From: Flavobacteriales bacterium | GTDB taxonomy: Bacteria > Bacteroidota > Bacteroidia > Flavobacteriales_D > Crocinitomicaceae | Assembly (NCBI GenBank): GCA_947462255.1 | Contig: CANHOA010000006.1 | Location: 1-64,000, forward strand | Reading direction: 5' to 3' | DNA: 64,000 nt | In this document: one piece after another, positions 25,142 through 33,984 of the stretch | Layout: every line of letters begins with the position of its first letter | Numbering within the stretch: position 1 is the first letter of the stretch | The notes under the pieces: model-generated | Told to the model about the DNA's origin: nothing | Databases searched by the model: none | The model's input: the letters and a program-made list of their open reading frames with translations, nothing else | Position numbers and translations under genes: made by a program

Positions 25142-25687
25142 ATGAAAACAAACCTAATTTATTTAAGTGCTTTACTTATTATTCTTTCTTCTTGCGGTAT
25201 GAAAGTGCCTTATACTAATTCAATTCGCGATGAATTTGGATTAGATACTGAGGAAAAAATGGCTAAGGTTCAGTTTTTTACCTCTGCAACAATTATTTTG
25301 GATCAAGAAATAAAAGCAGATAATCAAGGAACGACATCAAATGGTACCCTTGTTTCTAGTTCAAATAGCCAAAAAGAGTCGATTATTATTCCAGCGAGTA
25401 CAAGTTGTATTTTTGATCACTTTGGTCCAAAAGGAGAATTGTTTGTTCGCTTTGAAACAGGTGAAGGAAAAGTTCTTCAATTTTTCTCTAAATCAGATGC
25501 TTCTAAACGTTATTATTTCGATGTAGACTGGGGACAGCAGGGTGGTCCAAAAATCAAGTACGGTGAAAGCATGTATAAAATAGATTTGCTTCGTGGTAAC
25601 CCACGTAGTGCAATTCTAATGGTCGCTCGTAAGAAACTTCAAAAAATTAAACGCAAAGAACGCGTGGTAAGGGGCTTAAAAGTTTAA
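25142..25687 (+). CDS. Hypothetical lipoprotein
   Basis: 181 aa. The lipobox LSSC sets the lipidated Cys at residue 18. A Ser/Thr/Asn-rich tract (TTSNGTLVSSSNSQ, about 64-78) separates an N-terminal part from a beta-rich domain; the C-terminus is strongly basic (KKLQKIKRKERVV). No known family was recognised. It is probably an outer-membrane or periplasmic lipoprotein with a small beta domain. It is monocistronic, with its own -7 box and 199 bp of non-coding DNA after it. Confidence 0.62.
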   Translation: MKTNLIYLSALLIILSSCGMKVPYTNSIRDEFGLDTEEKMAKVQFFTSATIILDQEIKADNQGTTSNGTLVSSSNSQKESIIIPASTSCIFDHFGPKGELFVRFETGEGKVLQFFSKSDASKRYYFDVDWGQQGGPKIKYGESMYKIDLLRGNPRSAILMVARKKLQKIKRKERVVRGLKV

Positions 25688-25856
25688 GCTGCCGCTCTAA
25701 TCGTTTGTATTTTTTTTTGAAAAGAAAGATTTCTTCCTGTCAGTGAAGTGGTACTCGTTTCTAAATCTTTGATGAAATCATTTTCTTTTGGTTTATTGTT
25801 TTAATTGCATCCTTACAAAGGGCTATAATTTTCTGTAAATTTTTATCAGATTGTCG

Positions 25857-25864
25857 TAATTTTG
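25857..25864 (+). promoter_or_regulatory. -7 box, second BNR-repeat gene
   Basis: TAATTTTG fits TAnnTTTG and lies 22 bases upstream of the ATG at 25887. A weak TTTTCTG at 25830-25836 is at about the right spacing for a -33 element. Confidence 0.4.
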
Positions 25865-25886
25865 CACTTTAAAAATAATTTCTATT

Positions 25887-28800
25887 ATGAAAAAAATACT
25901 CGTTCTATTTCTACTTCTTTGTTCTGTAAGTTTTGCTCAAAAGAAGAAACCAATTGTCACTCCATCAACACCTTTGTTTGATGCATCTTCGGTAGCTTCC
26001 TTGTCGTTTCGTTTGGTTGGACCAGCCTTAACTTCTGGCCGTGTAGTTGATTTGGCCATTCATCCAAATAATAATGATGTGTGGTATGTAGCTGCAGCTT
26101 GTGGAGGGGTTTGGCAAACAACTAATCATGGAATTACTTTTTCGCCCATTTTTGACGGTCAAGGTTCATTTTCTATTGCTTGTGTCGAATTAGCACCGTC
26201 AAATCCGAATACGCTTTGGGTGGGAACGGGTGAAAATAATAATCAACGATCAGTTGCGTATGGCGATGGTGTTTACAAGTCTTTGGATGGAGGAAAGTCT
26301 TTTACTAACATGGGATTAAAAAATTCCGAGCACATCGGTAATATTATAATCCATCCTACAAATGAAAATATTCTTTGGGTTGCTGCTTATGGTCCTTTGT
26401 GGAAGAGTGGGGGAGAAAGAGGTGTTTATAAGTCTGTTGATGGTGGAAAAACTTGGGAGCGTACGCTAAACATCTCTGAGAACACGGGTGTTTCTGAAAT
26501 AGCAATAGACCCAACTAATCCAGATATTTTGTATGCTGCTGCTCATCAGCGAAGAAGACACGAATGGACCTACATTGGTGGTGGACCTGAATCTGCTTTA
26601 TATAAATCTACCGATGGTGGCGCAACTTGGCGTGAAGTGAAATCGGGGCTTCCTTCAGGCGATATGGGAAGAATAGGTTTGGCGGTTTCGCCAAGTGACG
26701 CTAATTATGTATACGCTATCGTTGAGGGTCGATATGGAAAATCAGGTGTTTATCGTTCTGTCAATAAAGGCGAAAGTTGGTCAAAGCAATCAGATTTCAG
26801 CACAAGTGGCAATTATTACCAAGAGATTTTTTGTGATCCACTTGACAAAAACAAAGTTTTTGCCATGGATACCTATATGCACCATAGTGAAGATGGCGGT
26901 AAGACTTTTAAGCCGACGGGTGAAAAAAATAAGCATGTCGATAACCATTGCATTTGGATAGATCCTAAAAACACGAACCATTGGATTGCGGGTTGTGATG
27001 GTGGAGTATATGAAACGTATACCCACGCTAAAGAATGGAAGTATTACGCCAATCTTCCGATCATTCAATTTTATAAGGTAACCACTGATAATGCGGCTCC
27101 TTTTTACAATATTTTTGGCGGAACGCAAGATAATAATTCAATGGGTGGGCCATCTGCAACAAATAATGCTGCTGGGATACTTAACTCAGATTGGTACATT
27201 ACGAATGGGGGAGACGGATTCGAATCAGCAACAGATTGGTCAAATAATAATATCGTTTACGCACAGGCTCAACACGGTTGGTTAGTTCGTTATGATAAAG
27301 CGTCGGGAGAGAAAGTGCCGATTCAGCCTATGCCAGGAAAAGGAGAAGCTGCCTATCGTTGGAATTGGGATGCGCCGCTTATTGTTTCTTCTCATGATGC
27401 ATCAACCTTATATTTTGCCGCAAATAAATTATTCAAGTCTACGAATAAAGGCGATGACTGGCAAGTTATTTCGCCCGATTTAAGTCAGCAAATTGATCGA
27501 AATAAATTAGAAGTAATGGATCAAGTTTGGACCATCGATGCGGTAATGAAAAATGCTTCTACAACTATTTATGGAAACGTCATTGCCTTGGATGAATCGC
27601 CGAAGAAAAAAGGTCTTTTATATGTTGGTACGGATGATGGCTTAATTCAAGTATCAGAAAATGACGGTGGTACTTGGACAAAATACAATGTCTTTCTTGG
27701 AGTGCCGGCAAATACACGCGTTAATATGCTTACGGCATCCTTACACGACGAAAATACTGTTTATGTAGCTTTTAATTCTCAACGTCAGGGTGATTTTAAG
27801 CCGTATTTGTATACTTCCAACGATAAAGGTAAAACGTGGACTTCCATTTCTTCTAATTTACCGGAGCGCGGAAATGTTTATTGCATCAAGCAAGACCATG
27901 TGGATCCCAATTTATTATTTGTTGGGACTGAGTTTGGTGCTTATTTTTCTAACGATAATGGCAAAGTTTGGACAAAAATTAGCGGTTTGCCCATCACAGC
28001 GGTATATGATTTAGATATTCAAAAAAGAGAAAATGATCTTGTTGCAGCAACCTTTGGAAGAGGATTCTACGTGCTAGATAATTATTCACCTTTGCGCAGT
28101 TTGACCAAGGAGAATTTGGATAAAAAGGCCTTTTTATTTCCTGTTAAACCTGCCTTGCAATATGTGCCGGCTGATCCATTGGGCTTAGATGGTACAGGTT
28201 TTCAAGGGCATAACATGTGGGCTGCTAGTAACCCTACCTTTGGTGCTACTTTCTCATTATACATTAAAGATGAGTATAAAACGCTGAAAGATATTCGACA
28301 GGAGAAAGAAAAAGCATTAGAGAAAGAAAAAAAGGATGTGTTTTATCCAACTTTCGATGAGCTTAGAAAGGAGGCGCTAGATGAAGCCGCAAATTTGATT
28401 TGGGTGATTACAGACCAAACTGGAAAAGAAGTTCGACGAATGACTTCGAGTCCAACTAAAGGAATAGTGAGAATGAGTTGGAATCTTCGTTCGAATTCAA
28501 CAAATTCTATCAATGCAGAGTCAAATGGCTTTTTGGTTCCTCCAGGGAACTATTTTGTATCTATTTCCCTTGTTCAAAATGGTCTTGTTGAAGAGCTAGT
28601 TACGAAGCAATCGTTTACGGTTATCGGCTTAAATAATCAGACATTAGTCGCTAAGAATCCTGCTGAGTTGGTCCTATTTCGAAACGATGTAGCAGTTTTA
28701 AATCAGAAAATAAATAATGCTAGTAATTGGTTAGATGAAGTAAATGATGTGTTAAAAGAAATGCAGTCAACTCTTATTAATTATCCCAATACTGATTTGA

Positions 28801-29123
28801 GGTTACTTTCAGAAACCCGTGCGTTGAAGTTGCTTTATGATGAAGCGGCTTTAGTTCTTTGGGGCGATAAGATCAAGTCTTCAAGAGAATTTGAAACGCT
28901 TCCAAGTATAAATGATCGTATGGGAATGGTGGAATATCAACTTTATGAAAATACGGCTGGTGTTTCCAATACACATCGAGCAAATAAAGCAATAGCGGAA
29001 GAGCAATATAATGCCCTAAGCATTTCCCTTGGTGTAATAAGTAATCGAATGATGTCACTGCAAGAAAAACTTAACACCGTTCCGATTCCGTATACTAAGA
29101 CATTAAGCCGTTTTTGGAAATAG
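25887..29123 (+). CDS. Large BNR/Asp-box beta-propeller protein, paralogue of 13996
   Basis: 1078 aa, signal peptide ending at about residue 17 (LLLCSVSFAQ). Asp-box repeats are plentiful (KSLDGGKSF, KSVDGGKTW, KSTDGGATW, HSEDGGKTF) across the first 750 residues. It is collinear with the 13996 protein: both open with GPAL-x-SGRV and then a GG-V-W blade, and share GVYK-S/T-DGGKTW blades and a RGV/RGF...LDDYSPLR-type ending of the propeller part. A helical charged insert (about 805-835, EKEKALEKEKKD) and a beta domain follow. No T9SS domain remains at its C-terminus, but a relic of one lies 85 bp downstream. Function in exported degradation or sensing is inferred from the family only. Confidence 0.75.
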   Translation: MKKILVLFLLLCSVSFAQKKKPIVTPSTPLFDASSVASLSFRLVGPALTSGRVVDLAIHPNNNDVWYVAAACGGVWQTTNHGITFSPIFDGQGSFSIACVELAPSNPNTLWVGTGENNNQRSVAYGDGVYKSLDGGKSFTNMGLKNSEHIGNIIIHPTNENILWVAAYGPLWKSGGERGVYKSVDGGKTWERTLNISENTGVSEIAIDPTNPDILYAAAHQRRRHEWTYIGGGPESALYKSTDGGATWREVKSGLPSGDMGRIGLAVSPSDANYVYAIVEGRYGKSGVYRSVNKGESWSKQSDFSTSGNYYQEIFCDPLDKNKVFAMDTYMHHSEDGGKTFKPTGEKNKHVDNHCIWIDPKNTNHWIAGCDGGVYETYTHAKEWKYYANLPIIQFYKVTTDNAAPFYNIFGGTQDNNSMGGPSATNNAAGILNSDWYITNGGDGFESATDWSNNNIVYAQAQHGWLVRYDKASGEKVPIQPMPGKGEAAYRWNWDAPLIVSSHDASTLYFAANKLFKSTNKGDDWQVISPDLSQQIDRNKLEVMDQVWTIDAVMKNASTTIYGNVIALDESPKKKGLLYVGTDDGLIQVSENDGGTWTKYNVFLGVPANTRVNMLTASLHDENTVYVAFNSQRQGDFKPYLYTSNDKGKTWTSISSNLPERGNVYCIKQDHVDPNLLFVGTEFGAYFSNDNGKVWTKISGLPITAVYDLDIQKRENDLVAATFGRGFYVLDNYSPLRSLTKENLDKKAFLFPVKPALQYVPADPLGLDGTGFQGHNMWAASNPTFGATFSLYIKDEYKTLKDIRQEKEKALEKEKKDVFYPTFDELRKEALDEAANLIWVITDQTGKEVRRMTSSPTKGIVRMSWNLRSNSTNSINAESNGFLVPPGNYFVSISLVQNGLVEELVTKQSFTVIGLNNQTLVAKNPAELVLFRNDVAVLNQKINNASNWLDEVNDVLKEMQSTLINYPNTDLRLLSETRALKLLYDEAALVLWGDKIKSSREFETLPSINDRMGMVEYQLYENTAGVSNTHRANKAIAEEQYNALSISLGVISNRMMSLQEKLNTVPIPYTKTLSRFWK

Positions 29124-29207
29124 GCGTATTGTAAGGTTAGATCGTTCTCCAACAACTTTTTTTTCTGCCAATACGCTTTCCTATACGCAAGGACAAAGAA
29201 GCATTAA

Positions 29208-29303
29208 ACACTAGAGCAAATTGAACTAGAACATGTTGCGCGAGGTGTTTATTACTTGTCTATTGAAAATGGATCATCTGTAATAAAGCTCGTAAAACAA
29301 TAA
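29208..29303 (+). pseudogene. Relic of a T9SS sorting-domain C-terminus
   Basis: Reading from 29211 to the TAA at 29301, the frame encodes ARGVYYLSIENGSSVIKLVKQ as its end. This is the closing beta hairpin and basic tail of type A sorting domains (G-x-Y-x-x-x-I... -x-K-x-VK). The same frame is stopped by TAA at 29205, but a neighbouring frame continues upstream as LSYTQGQRSIKH, which resembles the preceding strand; one frameshift near 29207 would join them. No intact gene feeds into it. Confidence 0.6.
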
Positions 29304-29325
29304 AAATTAATAATACCGCTATATT

Positions 29326-29358
29326 CCCCCATCGTTTTAAAACGGTGGGGGATTTTTC
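29326..29358 (+). terminator. Hairpin terminator, copy 1 (left of YhcG-type gene)
   Basis: CCCCC at 29326-29330 pairs with GGGGG at 29347-29351 through ATCGTTTTAAAACGGT, itself self-complementary, then ATTTTTC. It follows the T9SS relic by 22 bases, as expected for the terminator of the lost gene. A near copy lies at 30554. Confidence 0.7.
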
Positions 29359-29444
29359 ATTTAAGAAGGCTTCAAGCCGATATTTCGTTTCAACTTTATT
29401 TATTTTCTCCTATTTTTTTGCTATCTTAATTATAAAATTAAGGA

Positions 29445-30509
29445 ATGTTGGAGGAAATGGAAAGTTATTCAAACTGGATAAAACAATTAAAGGAGAAAAT
29501 CCACAAGGCTCAGTTAAAAGCAGCACTTAGTGTTAATACGCAGCTAATTTTGCTTTATTGGGAAATAGGAGAAAGTATCGTTCAGAAACAGATTGAAAAC
29601 CAATGGGGCAGTAAAATTGTGGAAAAAATGGCCAATGATTTAAAAACTGGAATGTCAGAAATAACTGGTTTTTCTCGTTCAAATTTGTTTGCCATGCGTA
29701 AGTTTTATCTTTTCTACAAAGATTCGAATCACGCATTAACTAGTGAAAATGAATTAGTCCAACAGCCTGTTGGACAATTAAGCCAAGAAAGTATTTTATG
29801 TCGAATACCGTGGGGCCATCATGTTTTAATTTTAAATAAATGTGCAACATTAGAACAAGCAGAATTCTACCTTAAGCAAACAATAGAAAGCAATTGGAGC
29901 AGAAATGTTCTTGGATTTCAAATGACATCAAATTTATTTGATCGCCAAGGAAAATCACAAAACAATTTTAAGCTAACACTTCCAAAAACCCTAAGTGATT
30001 TGGCTAATGAATCATTAAAAGATCCTTATAAATTTGATTTTTTGACACTTGAACAGAATGTTCAAGAATTGGAGCTAGAAAAGAACCTGACTGAAAATAT
30101 CACAAAATTCTTGCTTGAATTGGGTAAGGGTTTTGCATTTGTTGGAAGGCAATATCCTATTATTGTTGGTAAAAAAGAGCGAAAAATTGATTTGTTATTT
30201 TATCATACTCGAATGCATTGCTATGTTGTAGTTGATCTAAAAACGGGAGATTTTGAACCGGAATTTGTTGGGAAAATGAATTTTTATCTTTCCGCAATTG
30301 ATGATTTACTCAAAATGGACGAGGATAAACCAAGTATTGGAATTATTTTGTGTAAGTCTAAGGACTCGATTGACGTTGAATACGCACTACGAGACATTAA
30401 AAAACCTCTAGGCATAAGTGAATTTACATTCAATGAACTGCCTAAAAAATTAAAAGTAAATATGCCAACAGTTTCAGAATTGGAAAGTCAGTTATTTGGT
30501 AAAACATGA
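29445..30509 (+). CDS. YhcG-type PDDEXK nuclease (DUF1016)
   Basis: 354 aa. The N-terminal half is the DUF1016 helical domain: LYWEIGESIVQKQ, then WGSKIVEKMANDL and the GFSRSNLFAMRKFY motif, with RIPWGHHVLIL near residue 123. The C-terminal half has the PDDEXK nuclease core: GKGFAFVGRQYPI, KIDLLFYHTRMHCYVVVDLKTGDF, where the Asp after KI and the D-x-K of DLKTG form the metal site. The full family length is present. Relatives are common in restriction-modification and other accessory loci; a role in DNA repair or defence is inferred. It stands alone between two similar terminator hairpins, with no partner gene. Confidence 0.88.
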   Translation: MLEEMESYSNWIKQLKEKIHKAQLKAALSVNTQLILLYWEIGESIVQKQIENQWGSKIVEKMANDLKTGMSEITGFSRSNLFAMRKFYLFYKDSNHALTSENELVQQPVGQLSQESILCRIPWGHHVLILNKCATLEQAEFYLKQTIESNWSRNVLGFQMTSNLFDRQGKSQNNFKLTLPKTLSDLANESLKDPYKFDFLTLEQNVQELELEKNLTENITKFLLELGKGFAFVGRQYPIIVGKKERKIDLLFYHTRMHCYVVVDLKTGDFEPEFVGKMNFYLSAIDDLLKMDEDKPSIGIILCKSKDSIDVEYALRDIKKPLGISEFTFNELPKKLKVNMPTVSELESQLFGKT

Positions 30510-30553
30510 GAATTTATGATTGCTTTTAAAAGAGTAAGGAAATTGAATTTGTT

Positions 30554-30587
30554 CCCTCATCGTGTTCAAATACGGTGGGGGATTTTT
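30554..30587 (+). terminator. Hairpin terminator, copy 2 (right of YhcG-type gene)
   Basis: CCCTCATCGT pairs, with G-U wobble, with ACGGTGGGGG, and ATTTTTCA follows. The right arm and tail, ACGGTGGGGGATTTTTCA, are identical to copy 1. It lies 44 bases after the nuclease stop codon. Confidence 0.7.
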
Positions 30588-30669
30588 CAGTATTACTGAT
30601 AAAAGAAACATTTCTATTTTAGCTAATTACAACAATTGTCCGATTTTTATCGGACAATATTTCCTTTAT

Positions 30670-30834
30670 TCACCGAAAAATTAAGAGGTAAACAATTGCC
30701 CAAATAGAAAAAAAGAAAAGGCCCAAATAAACGCCGTTTAAATTTCTTTTAAAGCTTTTTTGGATAAAGATGATGTAGAATAGCCAAGCCATGTATATGA
30801 CAAGGAAGGCTAAAGGAATGAATAATCTAAGCAT
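30670..30834 (-). CDS. Small two-helix membrane protein (54 aa)
   Basis: An ATG at 30834 opens 54 codons ending in TGA at 30670-30672. It encodes two hydrophobic helices, LFIPLAFLVIYMAWLFYIIF and GLFFFSIWAIVYLLIF, joined by a basic loop (QKSFKRNLNG), so positive-inside topology fits. The start is three bases beyond the crcB stop, at the end of the hpt-to-crcB operon, favouring translational coupling. It resembles the short inner-membrane proteins annotated as hypothetical in many Bacteroidota. Function unknown. Confidence 0.6.
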   Translation of the reverse strand: MLRLFIPLAFLVIYMAWLFYIIFIQKSFKRNLNGVYLGLFFFSIWAIVYLLIFR

Positions 30835-30837
30835 GTG

Positions 30838-31194
30838 TTAAATTTTTGATACTAGTAAATAGATACTACTGAAGCCAATAATCAGTGATAAGCATATATT
30901 AAGTAGTGCGATGCTCCAATTTCCTTGCTGAATGAGTTGAATATTTTCAAATGAAAATGTACTGAATGTACTAAATCCACCGCAAAAGCCAACTAAAAGT
31001 AAGGGTTGTATCCATTCGTTTTTAGGCAATTTCATTAAGGTAAGGTAGATGAATGCAAAAAATAAGCAGGCTAAACTATTTGAGATGAAAGTTCCCCAAG
31101 GGAAACCTAAGCCTTTGAACAAGAACAATTTTCCAATGCCAAAACGAAGAAGGCTACCTAGTCCGCCACCAATAAATACCAGTACCCAAGTCAT
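30838..31194 (-). CDS. crcB: CrcB/Fluc fluoride channel
   Basis: 118 aa, four helices, the usual length for a Fluc dual-topology subunit. Diagnostic segments are GGGLGSLLRFGIGK (residues 9-22), WGTFISNSLACL with the conserved Asn, and GFCGGFSTFSTFSFE, the Phe-box of the fluoride pore. It exports fluoride from the cytoplasm as a dimer. The start codon overlaps the PAP2 stop as ATGA. No fluoride riboswitch is seen, consistent with its place in the middle of a housekeeping operon. Confidence 0.92.
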   Translation of the reverse strand: MTWVLVFIGGGLGSLLRFGIGKLFLFKGLGFPWGTFISNSLACLFFAFIYLTLMKLPKNEWIQPLLLVGFCGGFSTFSTFSFENIQLIQQGNWSIALLNICLSLIIGFSSIYLLVSKI

Positions 31195-31784
31195 GCTTGG
31201 ATCGAAAATTTAAACAAGTTCTTTTTTATCATAGCGTACACAAACATTCCAATTGCAAAACCAAAAATAGCACCTACAACAATATCGCTAGGATAGTGAA
31301 CGCCTAAATAGATTCTGCTTAGACCTATTAGTAATCCCATGGATACTAAAAATGTAAAAAAACCTTTGTTTTTTAGGTAGAATAGGGGAGCCACCAGTCC
31401 AATAAATCCAAAATAATTCGCGGCATGTGAAGAAATAAAACCGTATTGTCCTCCTTTATATAGTTCACCCGGTTTAAACTCATAATAATGCAATAAAGGT
31501 CCAATTTCTAAATTATGGGAAGGTCTGTAGCGCATGAATACATTTTTGAATAAATGAACAGACAGTTGGTCTGTAAGAATTATCGTGCAGGCAATACTAA
31601 TTGTAATTAACAAGAGACCTTTCCAATTGTATTTTTTCCATAGGAAGAAATAAGTAATTATGATAATTGGAACGAGGATTACTTTGCCGGATAAAAACCA
31701 CATCAAACTATCCGCAAATGGATTGTGAAATCCATTTATAAAGAGCAATAGAGTGGTGTCAATATCTTTAAGAAAATCAATCAT
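31191..31784 (-). CDS. PAP2-family membrane phosphatase
   Basis: 197 aa from the ATG at 31784; a TTG two codons upstream is rejected. Six helices carry the three phosphatase motifs: [10 protein letters not shown] (KxxxxxxRP), SSHAANYFG (PSGH-type, with Ser in place of Pro), and [11 protein letters not shown] (SRxxxxxHxxxD). It probably dephosphorylates undecaprenyl pyrophosphate or a phospholipid at the outer face of the inner membrane. The start overlaps the obgE stop by about eight bases. Confidence 0.85.
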   Translation of the reverse strand: MIDFLKDIDTTLLLFINGFHNPFADSLMWFLSGKVILVPIIIITYFFLWKKYNWKGLLLITISIACTIILTDQLSVHLFKNVFMRYRPSHNLEIGPLLHYYEFKPGELYKGGQYGFISSHAANYFGFIGLVAPLFYLKNKGFFTFLVSMGLLIGLSRIYLGVHYPSDIVVGAIFGFAIGMFVYAMIKKNLFKFSIQA

Positions 31785-32769
31785 TGTCAAGATATTTCCA
31801 AATCATATCTTTTAATTCCGTTAAGCCATGTTGCGCTACAGATGAAATAAATACGTAGGGAATATCAGGAATATCTGTTTTCATTTGTTCCATCATCTCA
31901 TTGTCGAGCATATCAGACTTCGTAATCGCTAAAATGCGTTTTTTATCGAGTAAATCTGGGTTAAACATTTCCAACTCACGCTTTAGAATTGAAAATTCCT
32001 GACTAATATTTTCGCTATCTGCTGGTATCATAAAAAGCAGCAATGAATTTCGTTCAATGTGTCTTAAAAATTTTAATCCTAATCCTTTTCCAGTGTGAGC
32101 TCCTTCAATAATTCCTGGAATATCAGCCATAATAAATGACCTGAAATCGCGGTAGAAAACCATCCCAAGATTTGGTCTTAAAGTGGTGAAAGCGTAATCG
32201 CCAATTTCTGGCTTCGCAGAAGAAATAACAGACAATAAAGTGCTTTTACCAGCATTTGGAAAACCAACAAGGCCAACATCAGCTAATAATTTTAATTCGA
32301 GTATTTTCCAGCTTTCTATACCTTCTTCACCGGGTTGAGCATAGCGAGGAGTCTGGTTAGTAGGTGATTTGAATTGATCATTTCCTAATCCACCTCTTCC
32401 GCCTCGTTGGATAATCATTTCTTCTCCGTCTTCTTTTACTTCAAATAGTATTTCCCCTGTTTCAGCATCTTTGGCAATCGTTCCTAAGGGTACATCGATG
32501 TATACATCATCACCCTGAGAACCAGTTTTTAAGTTTCCTGCCCCATGTCCGCCATGACTTGCCTTAATGTGTTTTTTAAACTTAAGATGAAGTAAGGTCC
32601 ATAATTGCTTATTTCCTTTTACAATTACGTGGCCACCTCTTCCGCCATCTCCACCATCTGGCCCACCTTTAGGAATGTATTTCTCCCTTCTGAAGTGAGT
32701 TGAACCTCCACCACCCGTACCCGAAGTACAATGAATTTTTACGTAATCTACAAAATTGTCTGATGCCAT
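31777..32769 (-). CDS. obgE: Obg/CgtA ribosome-assembly GTPase
   Basis: 330 aa. The N-terminal Gly-rich Obg fold runs to about residue 158 ([23 protein letters not shown]). The G domain follows: G1 GFPNAGKST at 169-177, G2 TTLRPN, G3 DIPG, and G4 TKSD, then SSVAQHG as G5. No C-terminal TGS-like extension is present, as in many Bacteroidota. It acts in late 50S assembly and stringent control. It sits between adk and the PAP2 gene, two bases after adk. Confidence 0.96.
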   Translation of the reverse strand: MASDNFVDYVKIHCTSGTGGGGSTHFRREKYIPKGGPDGGDGGRGGHVIVKGNKQLWTLLHLKFKKHIKASHGGHGAGNLKTGSQGDDVYIDVPLGTIAKDAETGEILFEVKEDGEEMIIQRGGRGGLGNDQFKSPTNQTPRYAQPGEEGIESWKILELKLLADVGLVGFPNAGKSTLLSVISSAKPEIGDYAFTTLRPNLGMVFYRDFRSFIMADIPGIIEGAHTGKGLGLKFLRHIERNSLLLFMIPADSENISQEFSILKRELEMFNPDLLDKKRILAITKSDMLDNEMMEQMKTDIPDIPYVFISSVAQHGLTELKDMIWKYLDND

Positions 32770-32771
32770 TG

Positions 32772-33350
32772 TTAGGCTTGTATGTTTTCCAAAGCAGTGA
32801 AAATTCGTTGAGTAATCTCATCGATGTTTCCTATTCCTTGAATTGAAGTGAATTTATTTTGACCTTGATAATATGTTTTTACTGGAGCGGTTTCGTTATT
32901 GTAAACAGCGATTCTATTTTCAATAATGGCAGCGTCTGCATCGTCTGCTCGGCCACTTTGTTCAGCTCTTGCTAATAATCGTTTTTTTAGTTCTTCTTCT
33001 TCCACTTCTAAGGCCAACATAATAGAAATTTCAGTATTTAAACTTGCTAACAGCTCGTCTAGCGCAATTGCTTGTGCATTAGTTCTAGGAAATCCATCAA
33101 AAATAAATCCGATCGGAGAGGAATGTTTTAGTACTTCTGCTTTTAACATTTCGATGGTAAGTTCGTCAGGTACCAATTGACCTTTATCCATATAGGTTCT
33201 CGCAAGTTCGCCTAATTCGGTTTCATTTTTAAGATTTGCCCTAAAGACATCTCCTGTGGATAGATGAATGAGCTTAAACTTTTCAGTTAAACGCTCCGAT
33301 TGAGTTCCTTTACCTGCGCCCGGCGGGCCAAATAATACGATATTTAACAT
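32772..33350 (-). CDS. adk: Adenylate kinase
   Basis: 192 aa, the short form without a zinc LID. P-loop [11 protein letters not shown] lies at 7-17, and [13 protein letters not shown] is the AMP-binding motif. R-SGR-ADDAD in the LID contributes phosphate-binding Arg residues. It interconverts ATP plus AMP with two ADP. It begins one base after the hpt stop and ends two bases before obgE, in the common Bacteroidota hpt-adk-obg order. Confidence 0.97.
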   Translation of the reverse strand: MLNIVLFGPPGAGKGTQSERLTEKFKLIHLSTGDVFRANLKNETELGELARTYMDKGQLVPDELTIEMLKAEVLKHSSPIGFIFDGFPRTNAQAIALDELLASLNTEISIMLALEVEEEELKKRLLARAEQSGRADDADAAIIENRIAVYNNETAPVKTYYQGQNKFTSIQGIGNIDEITQRIFTALENIQA

Positions 33351-33351
33351 G

Positions 33352-33894
33352 TCAGTTAGTTTCTTTTAATTGGTATAATGCGGCTAAGTTTCTGCCTAAT
33401 TGATTATAATCAAGGCCGTAACCTACTACAAATTTGTTTGGAATCTCAAATCCGATGTATTGTGGTACACTATTGCCTTTGAATGCGCTTGGTTTGTATA
33501 AAAATGTACAAACTGAAATAGAAGCTGGATTTGAAGCGTTTAATAAGGTAATTACTTTATCGATTGTAATTCCTGTATCGACAATGTCTTCCACTACAAT
33601 AATGTGTTTATCCGTTATAGATGTTGCTAAGCCTATTAATTCATCAACTCGCCCAGTAGTGCTAGTGCCTGAATATGAACTCACTTTAATGAAGGACACT
33701 TCTAGTTGTTTTTGAATATTTTTCAATAAATCACTTGTAAACATAAAGGAACCGTTTAAAATGGAAAGAAAAAGTATTTCTTTTCCCTCATAGTCGGCCT
33801 CTATCTTTTTGGCTAGGGCAGCTACTTTGGTTAATATTTCTTCGGAAGAAATAAATAATTCAAAATGTTTGTCGTGAAGTTGTATCTCGTTCAT
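33352..33894 (-). CDS. hpt: Hypoxanthine phosphoribosyltransferase
   Basis: 180 aa. The PRPP-binding motif VVEDIVDTGIT lies at 100-110; ILNGSFMFTSDL carries the pyrophosphate-binding loop, and VGYGLDYNQLGRNL the purine-contact Asp near the C-terminus. It salvages hypoxanthine or guanine to IMP or GMP. It is the first gene of the operon running left to crcB; a -7 box lies 13 bp upstream, shared space with divergent purK. Confidence 0.95.
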   Translation of the reverse strand: MNEIQLHDKHFELFISSEEILTKVAALAKKIEADYEGKEILFLSILNGSFMFTSDLLKNIQKQLEVSFIKVSSYSGTSTTGRVDELIGLATSITDKHIIVVEDIVDTGITIDKVITLLNASNPASISVCTFLYKPSAFKGNSVPQYIGFEIPNKFVVGYGLDYNQLGRNLAALYQLKETN

Positions 33895-33907
33895 ACAAAT
33901 GCAAAAT

Positions 33908-33915
33908 CAAAAGTA
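33908..33915 (-). promoter_or_regulatory. -7 box of the hpt-adk-obgE operon
   Basis: Reverse strand TACTTTTG fits TAnnTTTG, 13 bases before the hpt ATG. No clear -33 element was found on that strand. Confidence 0.4.
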
Positions 33916-33951
33916 CTCATTTTTGATTACATAAGAAAAGGTGATTTGAGA

Positions 33952-33980
33952 TTTGAATTGAATTAGGTTGTTTATCTTTG
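33952..33980 (+). promoter_or_regulatory. purK promoter
   Basis: TTTG at 33952-33955, then 17 bases, then TATCTTTG at 33973-33980 form a complete Bacteroidota promoter. It ends four bases before the ATG, so a nearly leaderless mRNA is predicted. Confidence 0.6.
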
Positions 33981-33984
33981 CAAC

